DNA of 64,000 nucleotides from Hymenopus coronatus (Eukaryota; Arthropoda; Insecta; Mantodea; Hymenopodidae), in the NCBI GenBank assembly GCA_030762935.1, contig CM060890.1:61940765-62004764 (forward strand), read 5' to 3'. The number at the start of each line of letters is the position of its first letter. The first letter of the stretch is position 1. Below, in pieces: positions 23,651-34,144 of this stretch. The notes beneath the pieces were generated by a model. It ran no database searches, was not told the DNA's origin, and saw nothing but the letters and a program-made list of their open reading frames with translations. The translations under genes were made by a program, and so were the position numbers.

Positions 23651-24900
23651 CTGGTAGAGGTTTATAGAGAGACTGTAATATTTCTCCAGCATATCGCAGT
23701 ATGGTGTAGAAAGCTTGCCGCCGGTAGAGAAAATGTCACCAGAAGGATCGCAGTGGCCGACCCAGCACGACATCCACAGATTTGAACTCAGTGGACGAGC
23801 TGATTCAGATTTTCTTATGTACACCCGCTTTTACTACTCGTGGAACCGCAGGCGATGACACCAGCGATTTATGGAATAAAGGTGGAGCACCGGGGGAATG
23901 CGCTGGTACGGGAAACCGGAGAATCTGGAGAAAATCCGCACCTGCACCACTTTGTCCACCACAAATATCAGTGCGGCCGCTTGGAGTCAAACATCTGGCT
24001 GTCTAGCTGAGAGGCTAATGGTCTAACCACTCGGCCTAGGCACAGCCCGGAGCTGATTCAGATCAACAAGAGGATCACTTTTCGACTTATGGAGGTAGAA
24101 CTGGGAATATCTTTTTTAAGCATTTATCACATTATATTCTACAGCACCTGAAACTTGTTCCGGTGGATGCCACGATATCTGCCCAACCATCACAAGGAGA
24201 AGGGCCAAGTCTGCAACTTTTGCAACGGTACTACCCGAAAGGGCACAGTTTTCTTCACCGCATTAACACGGGTGACGAATCATGCATCCACCAGTATAAC
24301 CCCAGCAGTAAGCGATCGTCAATTTAGTTGAAATGGTCCTCTTTTCCAAACTCAGATTTTTAAGGTGGCGCGTTCTGTCGGGAAGGTGATGGCCACAGTG
24401 TTTTGGGAAGCCCTGGCGATATACTCGTGCAGTTTTTGGAAAGAGTTACACAGTGATCGCTGACCAATACTGCGACAGCATGACACGATTACGAAAACCA
24501 ATCTGCAGGAAACAGCCAGGACTCCTCACTGAGGGTGTCATCCTCCTTCACGGCAACGCGCCCGCAGCCACCAGTTTCGCTGGGATATCGCCGACCATCA
24601 TTCCTACAGCCCGGATCTCGCTCCAGGCAACTTTCACTTATTTCCTCATTTGAACGAACACCTAGGAGGCCGACGTATTGCTTCAGATAAGGAGATGCAA
24701 CACTTCATTACAACGTGGCTGAACACGCAAGAGCAGGATTTTTACCATGAGAGAATATTCAGACTCATTCCACGTAGCGACAAGTGCCTCATCCTACATG
24801 AATACTTTGTGGAAAAATAACCTAATATATGTACTAGCAGATGGCTGTATTACTTGTGAAATAAAATATACTCGTTTCACTGCAGGCTTGTCATCCCTCG
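23650..24900 (+). pseudogene. decayed mariner, split by a SINE
   Basis: Plus-oriented transposase remnants. A 'GRENV' segment near 23,720 comes first, then an in-frame RSGRPSTTSTDLNSVDELIQ. This frame is interrupted after 23,810 by a SINE and resumes exactly at 24,064 with NKRITFRLMEVELGIS. Further downstream are LLQRYYPKGHSFLHRINTGD (first catalytic D region), SAGKVMATVFW, LLTEGVILLHGNAPAA (normally LLHDNARPH; the catalytic D is G here), DLAPGNFHLFPHLNEHLGGR and DKCLILHEYFVEK. The right terminus ends ...CATCCCTCG with TA following (24,901-24,902), the same CGAGGG terminal motif as the mariner at 17.6 kb. Multiple stops and shifts; the left end was not found. Confidence 0.85.
23811..24049 (-). 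mobile_element. SINE inserted in mariner, 14-bp target duplication
   Basis: A 239-bp retroposon bracketed by GAGCTGATTCAGAT at 23,797-23,810 and 24,050-24,063. On the minus strand it starts with GCCTAGGCCGAGTGGTTAGA, a tRNA-Leu/Ser-like 5' end. A degraded B box (TTTGACTCC) and the core ATTTGTGGTGGACAAAGTGG follow, and it ends in AAGAAA. Removing it restores the mariner reading frame, so it inserted after the mariner. Its tail differs from the SINE-C copies at 6.0 and 42.0 kb, although head and core are shared. Confidence 0.88.
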
Positions 24901-25542
24901 TACGTAAAAAGTTACAACACTACATTGAGACAACGACAGTACAGCCTGAAAATACAAAAGCTTAAATTGTAATATTACCCTTCGGCAGTTCACCCATAGT
25001 TTCATACTGTACCCTACAATCTAGTAACTAGATTTATGCTCCAAAAGAAGAGATAGATCATGATTGTAGGAGGTGGAGTGCGATTTTATTCACATCAACA
25101 CCAACAGGAACGTTTCATTATGGACTACATTTTATGCACGTGAGTATATCCTATTGTTCTGTTTTGAGAAAGAAAAGTGAAACTACTGCCAGTTCAATGC
25201 CACCACATTGACAGCCATCTTTTAATGCGCTACTTCTAGCGCTAGAGTGATTCGCGTTTATTTCTACTTGGTATGATATTCCACTGAAAGTACGAGTAAA
25301 GGTGTGAATGGTGCACTGATCATTGCTGATGGGGCATTTTTTTTTTTTTTCAGAAAATCAAAACTCAAAGAAAATATAGCAACAGAACTCATCTTTTGGG
25401 TTGTGACGGAAAATTGTTGATTTTAGAGTGGAAATTACTAAAGCATTTATCGGCAGAGATATTTAAATGTAGAACCATTATGCAACTTAAGGATTCGTCA
25501 AAGACCAAGGTGTTCTTATATTGTTTCTTTCCCCTGAAAACA
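24901..25542. other. low-copy stretch with a segment repeated at 34.2 kb
   Basis: About 25,020-25,150 is clearly related to 34,145-34,285 in the same orientation. Both encode, with stops, a peptide of the form GGVRF--HQ-QQ-RFI-D--L. The element they come from is not recognised. A 14-T tract lies near 25,337-25,350. A 97-codon frame starting at 25,396 mostly crosses the next SINE and is not a gene. Confidence 0.45.
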
Positions 25543-25894
25543 ACTCCATGGCACGACACCTCACGGGGAACCTTGGCCTACCGCCCGGCCGCTGCGTCCC
25601 CCATCTCGGTCCACTACAGACGTCATGGATGGGGTGCAGTATTGGAGGGCGAGACGTGGTCAGCGCTTCGAGTCCCCCCGGCCGGTTAATGCGGTCCTCA
25701 TGACCTGGAGCCGCTACTTCTTCACCAAGTAGCTCATCAATTGGCCCCCCCAGGGACTTTACGAGGCTGAGTGCACCCCGGGCCAGGTCTCCTAGCGGGG
25801 GGGGAAAATCCCCACGCCGGTACTGGGGATCGAACCCAGGTCTCCCGCTTGGTAAGCAGCAACGCTACCACCGCGCTAAGGAGACGACCTGACG
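25543..25894 (-). mobile_element. SINE-B copy with target duplication
   Basis: Minus-oriented GC-rich SINE of about 350 bp, flanked by CTGAAAACA (25,534-25,542 and 25,895-25,903). On the minus strand the tRNA-like head reads TAGCGCGGTGGTAGCGTTGC (A box), then GGGTTCGATCCCCAGTACCG (B box). The body carries AGCTACTTGGTGAAGAAGTA, GCGGCTCCAGG and the CGGCCGGG-type blocks. From memory this resembles an abundant insect SINE type, but no alignment was run. It is the GC-richest block of the window. Confidence 0.88.
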
Positions 25895-25962
25895 CTGAAA
25901 ACACAGGCTACTATATGTAATATTGTTGTAGTACAAGAGATAATTTTGATTTTAAGAGCCCA

Positions 25963-26780
25963 GAATTAATAACAAATAGAATATTCTTCTTTTTCTTACT
26001 TCATACTAATCGAGACAAACATTAGCAGTAATTGCATAAAGAATATAAGGGAATACACTCGCCTCGAGTCCCTCCTGGCCGGTTAATGCAGTGTTCTCGA
26101 TCAGGAGCCACTATTTCTTAATCAAGTAGCTCCTCAATTGCACCACCCCGCCCCAGGGAACTCCCGAGGCTGAGTGCACCCAGGACTAGGTCTCCAAGCG
26201 GGGGAAAGTTCCCCATGCCGGTACCGGGAATCCAACCCAGGTCTGTCTCTTGGCAAGCACCCGTGCTACCACCACGCTACGGAGACGATCATGAATGCAC
26301 TAAGTTAGAACGATAATAAAATCATTTAAAAGCTGGTCGCTATGTAAACGATTTATTTTCGATTCGCTTTATCTAAAATTTAGCAAAATGCATCCACAAT
26401 CAAGAGGTATTCAGAAACTTTTTTCATAAAATTTATGATATGCATTTCATTCTAATGCAAATATCTATAATATACGGCATTTTAAGCAACATTGTTATAG
26501 GTGCTTATGAGAGAAACTTTTCAAACATTTTCCCATGTGAACGATAGTTTGGGGTGAGAGGATTTTCTAAATATCTTCGTGTCACATCCTTGGAAGATAA
26601 ACTTAAATACCAAGTTTGGTATTTAACGGTCTTTTCGTTTTTGAACTATGCTGCATAGATACACACACATACATACGTTTTGACTTTACGGCACCTCAAA
26701 ACATAATTCCGGTGAAATTTTTGGACGGAATGCGACAGTGTCTATCTTCATGCATAGTACCATATTACCAGTAAAAGTGC
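25963..26780 (+). repeat. HPR copy interrupted by SINE-B
   Basis: Plus copy from the TTACTTCATACTAATCGAGA block to a degraded 3' hairpin (ATGCATAGTACCATATTACC). The SINE-B at 26,060 interrupts its 'GGGAATACACTAGG' block. The internal palindrome AAATACCAAGTTTGGTATTT is intact at about 26,606-26,625. The CCCAGAAAATTC region and the AATATCTC/chr-block before it are deleted. Confidence 0.8.
26060..26292 (-). mobile_element. SINE-B copy nested in HPR
   Basis: Shorter minus-oriented SINE-B lacking the distal third of the body. It is flanked by GAATACACT (26,051-26,059) and GAATGCACT (26,293-26,301), a 9-bp duplication with one mismatch that lies in the hairpin-repeat block GGGAATACACTAGG. The A and B boxes are recognisable (GTAGCGTGGTGGTAGCACGG, GGTTGGATTCC). 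Confidence 0.85.
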
Positions 26781-27016
26781 CATCTAAAGTGCATCCAAGC
26801 TACTGGATACGTGGTCGGAGTTAGAGGTACCATATACCCAACCTACTGGTCAAATTTTATAAACAATTTGGCATTAAATAGGACTTGTTGGAAGAAATTG
26901 CGGCAGCTGCAGTCAAAGGATTTCTTGCAATCTTAAAAGAATCAACTTTATAGTAGATACTTAATTGAATATTAATTATACAGATGTTCCTTGTTTTGTT
27001 AAATTTTCCTTTAAAT
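26781..27016. other. short spacer, nothing seen
   Basis: AT-rich sequence between two hairpin repeats of opposite orientation. Confidence 0.5.
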
Positions 27017-27879
27017 GTATTACTTTCTCTACACATATTATGTATATAGTGCACAGAGAAGGTATTGTAATCAACCCAAAATTGGATATCGAGATTTCAC
27101 CGAAAATACGTGTTTTGAAACCTCCTAAATCCAAAAAAAAAACATTTTTAGAAAAATGTCCATGTGTGTGTGTATCTGTGTGTGTGGGGGGGGGGGTAGC
27201 ATAGCTGAAAAACGAAAACTCCATTAAAACCAAACTTTGTATTTAGGTTTGGTATCTTGCAAGGATGCGACACGAAGCTTTTCAAGAAAATCCCCCCCAC
27301 CCCAACTACACTTTACATGAAACTTTTTTTTGAAATATTGATTTTCTCAAAAATGGCTATTATAATTTTGATTGAAATATCCTATATTAAAGAAATGTAC
27401 CTGACAAAACGTATATCTTGAATTATCTGAGAATAGCCTCTGAAAACTACTTTATTCTGTATGAATTTTACGGAACTTTGCATAACCGCAAGATATGGAC
27501 AAAAGCTTACCAAAAAAATGTAGAGTTAAAACCCTCAATTTATGTAACACACATTTTATTCAATGGAGTTAATCATTTTTTAGATATTCCTTGTTATTGG
27601 TTTCAGCTTTGAAAAACTTGCACTTTTCACATACAGGAATTTCTAACTCCTGTCCATACAAACAAAGGATCTACAGTCACATAGCAACCAGCTTTTGACT
27701 ATCACTTTAATCTATGATATTCCCTTGTTTCGCTTCTACTTACTTACAAGGAAGCAAGTATAAGACTTTGTCTGCTAATTTTTTCTCGATTAGCATGAAG
27801 TAAATAGAAGCACAAGCTTATTAATAATATTTTTTGCAGAGATGTAGAGAAAGTCATGTGAATGTAACAAGATTTTTTA
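27017..27879 (-). repeat. HPR full-length copy
   Basis: Complete minus copy of 863 bp. The 3' hairpin is TACTTTCTCTACACATATTATG / TATATAGTGCACAGAGAAGG (27,021-27,063). The TG tract ends in G9-10 at about 27,186-27,195, the internal AAACTTTGTATTTAGGTTTGG palindrome is eroded, and the 5' end is TAGAGAAAGTCATGTGAATG at 27,845-27,864. One of the least diverged copies. Confidence 0.88.
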
Positions 27880-29146
27880 CGAGTAACGAGAATTTCTAAA
27901 TTAATGACAAAAGTAAAGTCTTTCCTTGGAAACATTTGTTGGAAGACATGACAGCTGTTATGTTTTTTGGAGAGAAGTTTAAAATACAAATCCGATTTCT
28001 GTTTTTGAAGTTTTGATTGTGTAACTAGCCTCTTGGAAGTTTTCAGCGTGACATTTCAACTGTTATAGTCGCACAACCTTCCATCTCTGACAACAGCAGA
28101 ACGCTTATACATAATAACTGCTCTTCGCAGCTTTTCATTGCCATATAGGTAACTTGCGGCTCCATTAAATGCGGACGCAATAATTCTATTCTCTTGCACC
28201 ATTAGTGCCTCCTCCAGGGCTCGAAGGCCATAAGATGTGATCGTGGAAGTGGGTTAAACTCGCGAGTAAATTGCCGACTCGTGGTTTCCATGGAGAAGAC
28301 GATGTCGCTAACATTTTACGTGGTCCCAAATGCGTACGTACATGGTGTAAACCGCAGGGAAGAGCGATATCGGGTTTTGGCTTTTATCGTTATCGGCGAA
28401 TTCTACGAGCTCCACACCATATTGGAAATTTTATTGACTACTGCACCAAAAATACCAGACCTAGAAATCTCCACTGCAATATGGAGGAGGGGGTTGTAAC
28501 TGAAGTCTTAGATTTAGCAGTGCTACATATGGTGAGAGTCGGTCCTCTAACGCGTTCCGGTTAAACTCGTAAAGTGGGGTAACAGCCCCCGGAAGGCCAG
28601 CTCTTATGTTTATCTCGTACAATATTTCCTATACTAATTCTCTCTATATAAACAACAAGAGCTCCACTTACAAGCTTCCTCTTTATTCCTTCTTTACACA
28701 TATAGCAATTCTAGAAAAAAAAATCTAGTGTTAATTTCGCATGACTTCCTCTAGCTAGAGGATATAAACATCTAGGTGGAGTATAAGAAGGACAAAAGGG
28801 AAATCAAAATTATAGGCAAAATTTGATGAATGCTATGAACACTAAGAAAGGCACACATACAAGCTGCACTGTATTTAACATAGGGGAAGTTCAGTAGGCA
28901 TCCCAGCTAATACATCTAGGATTAGGATAAATATATTCATTCATAGAGTAGAATATTATTTGTCATATAAAAAGTTTACATTGTGAGCCTAACCTCATTA
29001 GCTGGAGACTCGTAAAAAATATACAAGAGTAACTTAAATTCTAATATGTACAACTATAAGGATATTATTTTAAAATATATTGAAACATTGCTTTGTATGA
29101 TAATATAATAATAATAATAATAATAATCATAATAATAATAATAATC

Positions 29147-29185
<39 letters not shown>

Positions 29186-29319
29186 TGTAGTATATTAGCT
29201 TAGTAGCTCCAACATTGTGTCATCCATAAATTCATGTATATAGTAATATGTTTTATTTACTAATATTGCTTTAACTCTATTTGTGAATAAATTTAAGATT
29301 CTAACATCTGCAACAAACT
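27880..29319. other. low-copy stretch with AAT microsatellite
   Basis: 28,190-28,570 is GC-richer and holds overlapping plus frames of 72 and 97 codons, neither recognised. A possible 5'-end relic of the hairpin repeat (GTGTTAATTTCGCATGACTTCC then TCTAG) lies at 28,723-28,755. 29,101-29,186 is an (AAT)n microsatellite. Confidence 0.4.
29101..29186. repeat. (AAT)n microsatellite with CAT interruptions
   Basis: About 86 bp of AAT/ATA triplets interrupted by AATCAT units at regular spacing, ending in a pure run of about 11 triplets. Confidence 0.95.
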
Positions 29320-29706
29320 ACTCTTAAAAATAATATTCTTTCATCTTTTTCACTGCTAATCAAGATAAACTTTAACACAAATGTTGATATTACTTGCTTC
29401 CTTGTAAGAAGGAAAATAAACACATCAAAGTTTAAACTACAGTTTTATGCCAAAGGTGGTTGCTATGAAAAACAATTCAAAATCGGTTCTATTTCCATGG
29501 TCTGAAACAAAACAAGATATATGAAACTAATGAGAACTTCTTTCTGAGGAAACTTGAAGTATTTTAAAATTAAAACCAATAACAGGGAATATCTCAAATG
29601 GTTAATTCTGCAAAAAAAATCCATATATGTTTCAAATGTTTAACGAGATCTGCACTTTTTGTGTAGTGAGTTTTTGCTATTTCTTACGCCTGAACTATTT
29701 AATATT
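29320..29706 (+). repeat. HPR 5' half, split by a foldback element
   Basis: Plus copy starting near the TAAAAATAATATTCTTTCATC block and reaching GTGTAGTGAGTTTTTGCTATTTC before the foldback insertion. The remainder of the copy is at 30,371-30,515. Confidence 0.75.
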
Positions 29707-30370
29707 GTCGCAACCGCCTTTTCTACTAATAACTCGGGGAACTCGCTGTGGCTGCGAAAGGCACATACAAAACTATTCTAACTGGATGCGACATGAGGGA
29801 CGTATCCCCCATGCTAACTTATGGGAAATTAGCAAACTCAGGAGTAAAACAAGGAAATGTGGGAACCAAAATCAAACTACTAAATTAAAACGTGTTAATT
29901 CAAGAGTAATTCCAGCTAATTGATTTATTAAACTTTTACCTGTTATGTTGACGCTGGATGATGCGTAGCCAAAATCTGGGTGAATACTATAGCTCAATTA
30001 TTAATTACATGATTACTAAAAAAACGTGCGATGTGCACCCCACGGCGTCCCACTGGCAAAGAGGCCGAAAAGCCGCGCTCCCGTGGTTATATTAAACTAA
30101 CCTTTTCTACAGTACAGCCAAAACAATAAAAATTAATTAGTCAATCATGCCACACTTAGAATGTGGATCCTAACGCAGTAGTACCACATTCTGCAAGTAG
30201 TTTGATTTTGGTTCCCACATTTCCTTGTTTTACTCCTGAGTTTGCTAATTTCCCATAAGTTAGCATGGGGGATACGTCCCTCATGTCTCATCCAGTTAGA
30301 ATAGTTTTGTAGGTGCCTTTCGCAGCCACAGCGAGTTCCCCGAGTTATTAGTAGAAAAGGCGGTTGCGAC
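29707..30370. mobile_element. 664-bp foldback/TIR element, young
   Basis: Two inverted arms of about 175 bp, 29,707-29,881 and 30,196-30,370, differ at only two positions by my reading (about 99% identity). Termini are GTCGCAACCGCC. The flanking direct repeat is ATATT (29,702-29,706 and 30,371-30,375). The 314-bp centre is AT-rich with one GC-rich block and encodes nothing recognisable. The arm frames (LLITRGTRCGCERH...) appear on both strands only because of the inversion. The 5-bp duplication and termini do not let me assign a superfamily. Confidence 0.9.
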
Positions 30371-30515
30371 ATATTGGCGGAAGCGCCGGGTAAAATGTTT
30401 TTTTTAAGTACGACAATATGCGTAGGTCCTTTTACTCCAATTCGTTAGAACCAATTTTTAGAATATTTCGAAATGAGAAGGGCATTAGCTGAGCTTATGT
30501 ACCAGTTTGGTATTT
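30371..30515 (+). repeat. HPR continuation after the foldback element
   Basis: Degraded internal part of the copy split by the insertion: TTCGTTAGAACCAATTTTTAG, then GTACCAGTTTGGTATTTAATT. It is cut by the SINE-G poly(T) at about 30,520. The sequence between about 30,376 and 30,425 is not clearly HPR. Confidence 0.55.
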
Positions 30516-30519
30516 AATT

Positions 30520-30785
30520 CCTTTTTTTTTTTTTTTTTTCCTTTCTTTTGCCATGGCGCTTCAGCTCGAGTACCAATCCGACTGCCACTTTCACGGCAGA
30601 TGTGGTCAATCATCCAAATGCTATCGGGATTTTTGTGCATCCCATCCCGCAGCCAGAAAGTTGGTTTTCTTGGCCGGGACCACTGCCTATCGCAGTTCCT
30701 CAGTTACCTCACGATTCTGGCCTTTAATATCTGAACTCTTTTGGGTGGTATCGAAACCGGCGCATTTCGTAGCCGCAAACTAGGG
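30520..30785 (-). mobile_element. SINE-G, retroposon with poly(A) tail
   Basis: A poly(T) run at 30,520-30,539, with further T-rich bases to 30,548, is the A tail of a minus-oriented retroposon of about 265 bp. Near its other end the minus strand reads GCCGGTTTCGATACC, resembling a B box, preceded by TTGCGGCTACGAAATGC. The body is GC-rich compared with its surroundings, and a 75-codon frame over it is not a gene. It is the only copy in the window, so family status is inferred. Confidence 0.6.
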
Positions 30786-31492
30786 CAGCACAAATATGTA
30801 GATCTCGTTAAAACACGCAATTTATCTCGTATATTCCGAAAAAAATGTAAATGGCGTGTTATTTATGGACGCTCTTTAACTGCTGTGGTTCTCAGCGTCC
30901 CATTCTAAATTGGGCGTGAAAGACCACTTAATTTTGCTCACAGGCCTCTCAATCAGGGTTGAGGTTCTTTTACGTGCCGTAAATCTACGACACGGGACCA
31001 ACGGCTTTACTTCCCTTGCGAAGGAAGCCATGCTAAGGATTTTTACACCCGAAAACAATCCATCGTCCTCCGCCGGGTTTGAACCCGCGACCTTGGGTAC
31101 ATGAAGTCAGCATGGCAACCATTACACCACGGAGGACGACTCTATACATTCCGAGGTATTCCGTGTTATTTGTTTGAGTTTTAAGCAAGTAAAACTTCTC
31201 AAACGGCAAGAAATCTTATATTTCGTGTTCGCTTTGTTTACCGTTAGCAAGCAAAGTAAACAAAATTTGAATTGTTTCCCATAGCGATAGCTTTTAAAAG
31301 TTTTGACTATTGCCTTAGCCTAGTGCATTCCCTTCTTTTTAAAAGAAACAAACAATAAGATCTATTCTGTAATGGTTACCTCGATTATCATTATGCAGCT
31401 AAAAGAATAATCTTTTTTAATAGATGTTTGTTTCCGGAACATCTAGAGACATTTGAGCGTATGAAACATATCAGATTTTTTTTACTCAAGGC
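30786..31492 (-). repeat. HPR 5' part carrying SINE-A
   Basis: Minus copy starting at the GTAGATCTCGTTAAAACACGC block and ending AAACATATCAGATTTTTTTTAC. The SINE-A at 30,840-31,144 sits in its TCTCGTATATTCC block. Only the 5' half is present. Confidence 0.75.
30840..31144 (-). mobile_element. SINE-A, best copy in window
   Basis: Minus-oriented, flanked by TATATTCCGA (30,830-30,839) and TACATTCCGA (31,145-31,154). Head on the minus strand: CCTCCGTGGTGTAATGGTTG (A-box region) and GGGTTCAAACCCGG (B box). Body: TTTTCGGGTGTAAAAATCC, CGTGTCGTAGATTTACGGCA, TTAAAGAGCGTCCATAAATA. Compared with the 21.0-kb copy it keeps the full head. The short 60-64 codon frames over it are incidental. Confidence 0.9.
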
Positions 31493-31585
31493 CCTTTGAA
31501 CGTGAATTACCGATATCACGACAAAGAAAAAAGTATTAATTTAAATTAAAAAATAAAGAAAGAAACAAGCTAAAGATAATTTAAA

Positions 31586-32075
31586 ATTACAGATTTCAAT
31601 CGTTAAATATTTAAAGTAAGACGGATTATTTCTGCGTTGCGAACAATTATTTCTTAAAGAAAATTTTGGTATTAGAATAATTTTCCGGCATGACGTTTCT
31701 GATCGAGGGCTTAAATTGCTACCAGGGTTTTGCTAGAGCTGCTGTTAGAATCTCCAGAGGTAGGTCTAAACATACATTGATAAATTTATCAATTTACACA
31801 TTGTAATATCTTCGGTCCTAAAATTAGCGTATTTATTGTACTTAAGTTGGTTATTATGGTTAAGAAATTTGTAAGCAGTGTTAAATTGAAGACCTTCATT
31901 TTCCTTTTAATAGCAGCCAAGAAACATAACTCCAAATTGTAATTACTTTTGTTGTTCCAGAAGGTATATATATATATATATGCTTACACCGTTATGTTAT
32001 GTAAGAAATAATTGCTCGCATCGCAGAAATAATCCGTCTTACTTTAAATTTTTAACGTTTGAAATCTGTTACATG
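31586..32075. mobile_element. inverted-repeat (MITE-like) element of about 490 bp
   Basis: Two inverted arms of about 70 bp: left ACAGATTTCAATCGTTAAAT ... ACGGATTATTTCTGCG ... CAATTATTTCTTA (31,590-31,658), and right the reverse complement with about 5 substitutions (about 32,003-32,073). The 340-bp interior is AT-rich and non-coding and includes a (TA)8 run near 31,967-31,981. No clear target duplication. It reads as a non-autonomous TIR element or a fixed inverted duplication. Confidence 0.7.
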
Positions 32076-34140
32076 TTATAAGTAGACCTTGGAGTCCGTG
32101 TTGACAATGTAGTGTGTACATAGTGGTACTAATAGCAGGAAAATGGAGCTGCGGTTGAGTGTTAGACTGTGATGTTTTCGCTATCAGAGGAAGGCGGTTG
32201 TGTTATTGTCGTAGATATATATGCATAGTTCTTCCGTATGAATTGCAAATCTTCATGCAATTCATTTGAAGCAAAAGATTTTAGCATCTTGATTGAAGAG
32301 CATGCACTATCATTAAAGGCATTAATTACCTGCAAAGCAGGTTTGTAATATACAGCATAGTATACTGCTGCGTCGAGCTACGTTCCCCAACGCGTTACTA
32401 CGGTTGTTTACATGCGGCACGTGCAGTTCGGTCTCTACTCGGTAGGTATGCAACAGGTATTTGCATTTGTTCCCCTATCGGCTCCTAAGATGTTATCCCT
32501 AGTTTTAAGAAAGGACACATCAGGTACACTCCTTGAGTGACGTCATACTGGTGGGAAATTTTGTTGACTGCCTTTCGATATCTCTTTAGTGAACACAGCA
32601 TGGAAGGGGGAAGGCCTGTATAAAGGTTCAACTAATAAAACTGTAGCTGTATCTATGCTTTAAGCGAGTGCGGCTTATTTTTCAGGGGTGCTATAGTAGC
32701 AGTCGACATTGTTGCAACAGACTACAGATTACCGATCATAGAGATATAACCGTGTATTAGTATGAAAGACATTCATAGAAAAGTATTTAATTTAATGGAA
32801 GTACAGAAGCACGAAACATATAATTTCAGAAGCATTCAAATCCATTAAATGTATTCAGAAGGTACTTTTAGCAATAGAAAAGGCTTCTAAAACGGTTGCA
32901 GTTTAGTTGGACTCATTGGGAAATAGTTATGTGCCCAAAGATTTTTACTGGAACCTACCCCTTTCCAAGTCTTGGCAGTTATATACTGTAAGCGATCAGA
33001 ACATGCCGGGCCTGTTCTGAAGATATGACGTTCAACAGAAGCCGTTTTACTTTTTATGCATTACGAAAATATATTGTAATCCACTGCATTAGTTGTCCAC
33101 GCATGTAAGTCACACAAGAAATTCATTATTTTATCTGCCACTGCGCAGATTTATTTTCTTCGTGGTAATTACACTTTGTAATAAATACTTATGTTTACTG
33201 CAAAACATAATTACTTATTCTGCGTACACTTATGTATATAGCACAAACTTAGTAGCACATGATACTTAAGCCTCTCCCCTGTGCACTAACTTATAAATAA
33301 TAACAATATAGTGCAAGTTAGCTTCACCTAAAGTTCGAAGCCTAGTAATAAGTTGTTTACATATCCCATAGGTTAAATTAGGCAGCTTTGTTTCACATAC
33401 ATACACACATTCCTTTATGCCATACATAGTTTCTTACATTTTGGTTTTCTATTATGCATAGCGTACAGTTTGGTGAATAAAAATGCCCATTTCCCCAGAT
33501 TGCATTGCTGTTTTTGTATCTCCGCAATATTTCCACCTCAGGCTAACCAAACTTTGACCTTTCCCAGACAGCACTACTTCTCTATGTGACTGATAAATTC
33601 TGTCCCCACATTTGACCTATTACATCTCATTTTCTCACTTCATTGAGCTGCTGCATTTCTTAAGACCATAGCATCCAACACCATGGTTACCTAGCTATCG
33701 GGACTTAGTTACTTCTTTCTTTCACCAATTCACATTTCTTCCTATTCCTTATTTAAAATTTTCTTCATCCATATTCTTCTTACTACACTTAAATATTTTC
33801 CTATTTCGATGAAACTTTCCTTTGATTTAACTCTCAATATCCATTACAATTGTTGTAAAATGGAAGGGTAGATGACATAGCGCCTATATGAGAGAGTTTC
33901 GCTACGATTGTTACACAAGGAAATGCTAAATCAATTATAAAATACGTCACCATCTTAGGAGAAGAATGAATAATTATTTGCATGTGTTATTAATGCTGCT
34001 ATCTAAATTAGAGAGTTTTCATCAGCGAAATGCAGACGAAGATTAAAGTTATCCCATTTTCGAACAGGTATTACCAAACCGCTAATAAGAAAATGTAATC
34101 TCATATTAACACCCTCTTGCAGTTAAATCATATTCTGGGG
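32076..34140. other. low-copy stretch with a possible LTR-like block
   Basis: At 32,538-32,545 there is a perfect TGACGTCA (CRE). A plus-strand TATAAAG follows at 32,619-32,625 and an AATAAA only 9 nt further on, then a T-rich TTATTTTTCAGGGG. A TATA box followed closely by a polyadenylation signal is typical of LTR U3-R regions, so a solo LTR within about 32,340-32,700 is possible, but I could not find its ends or a target duplication. 32,700-34,140 is AT-rich with nothing seen. Confidence 0.35.
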
Positions 34141-34144
34141 TGGA

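Noticed and set aside
28281..28564. Overlapping 72- and 97-codon plus ORFs
   Set aside because: Two frames of similar quality over the same bases, no recognisable domain, and no splice sites bounding them.
29101..29186. CRISPR array or satellite
   Set aside because: It is a simple AAT microsatellite; no repeat-spacer structure exists anywhere in the window.
29627..30372. Two opposite ORFs encoding almost the same peptide (QPPFLLITRGTRCGCERH...)
   Set aside because: They are the two arms of the foldback element read on opposite strands, not a gene pair.
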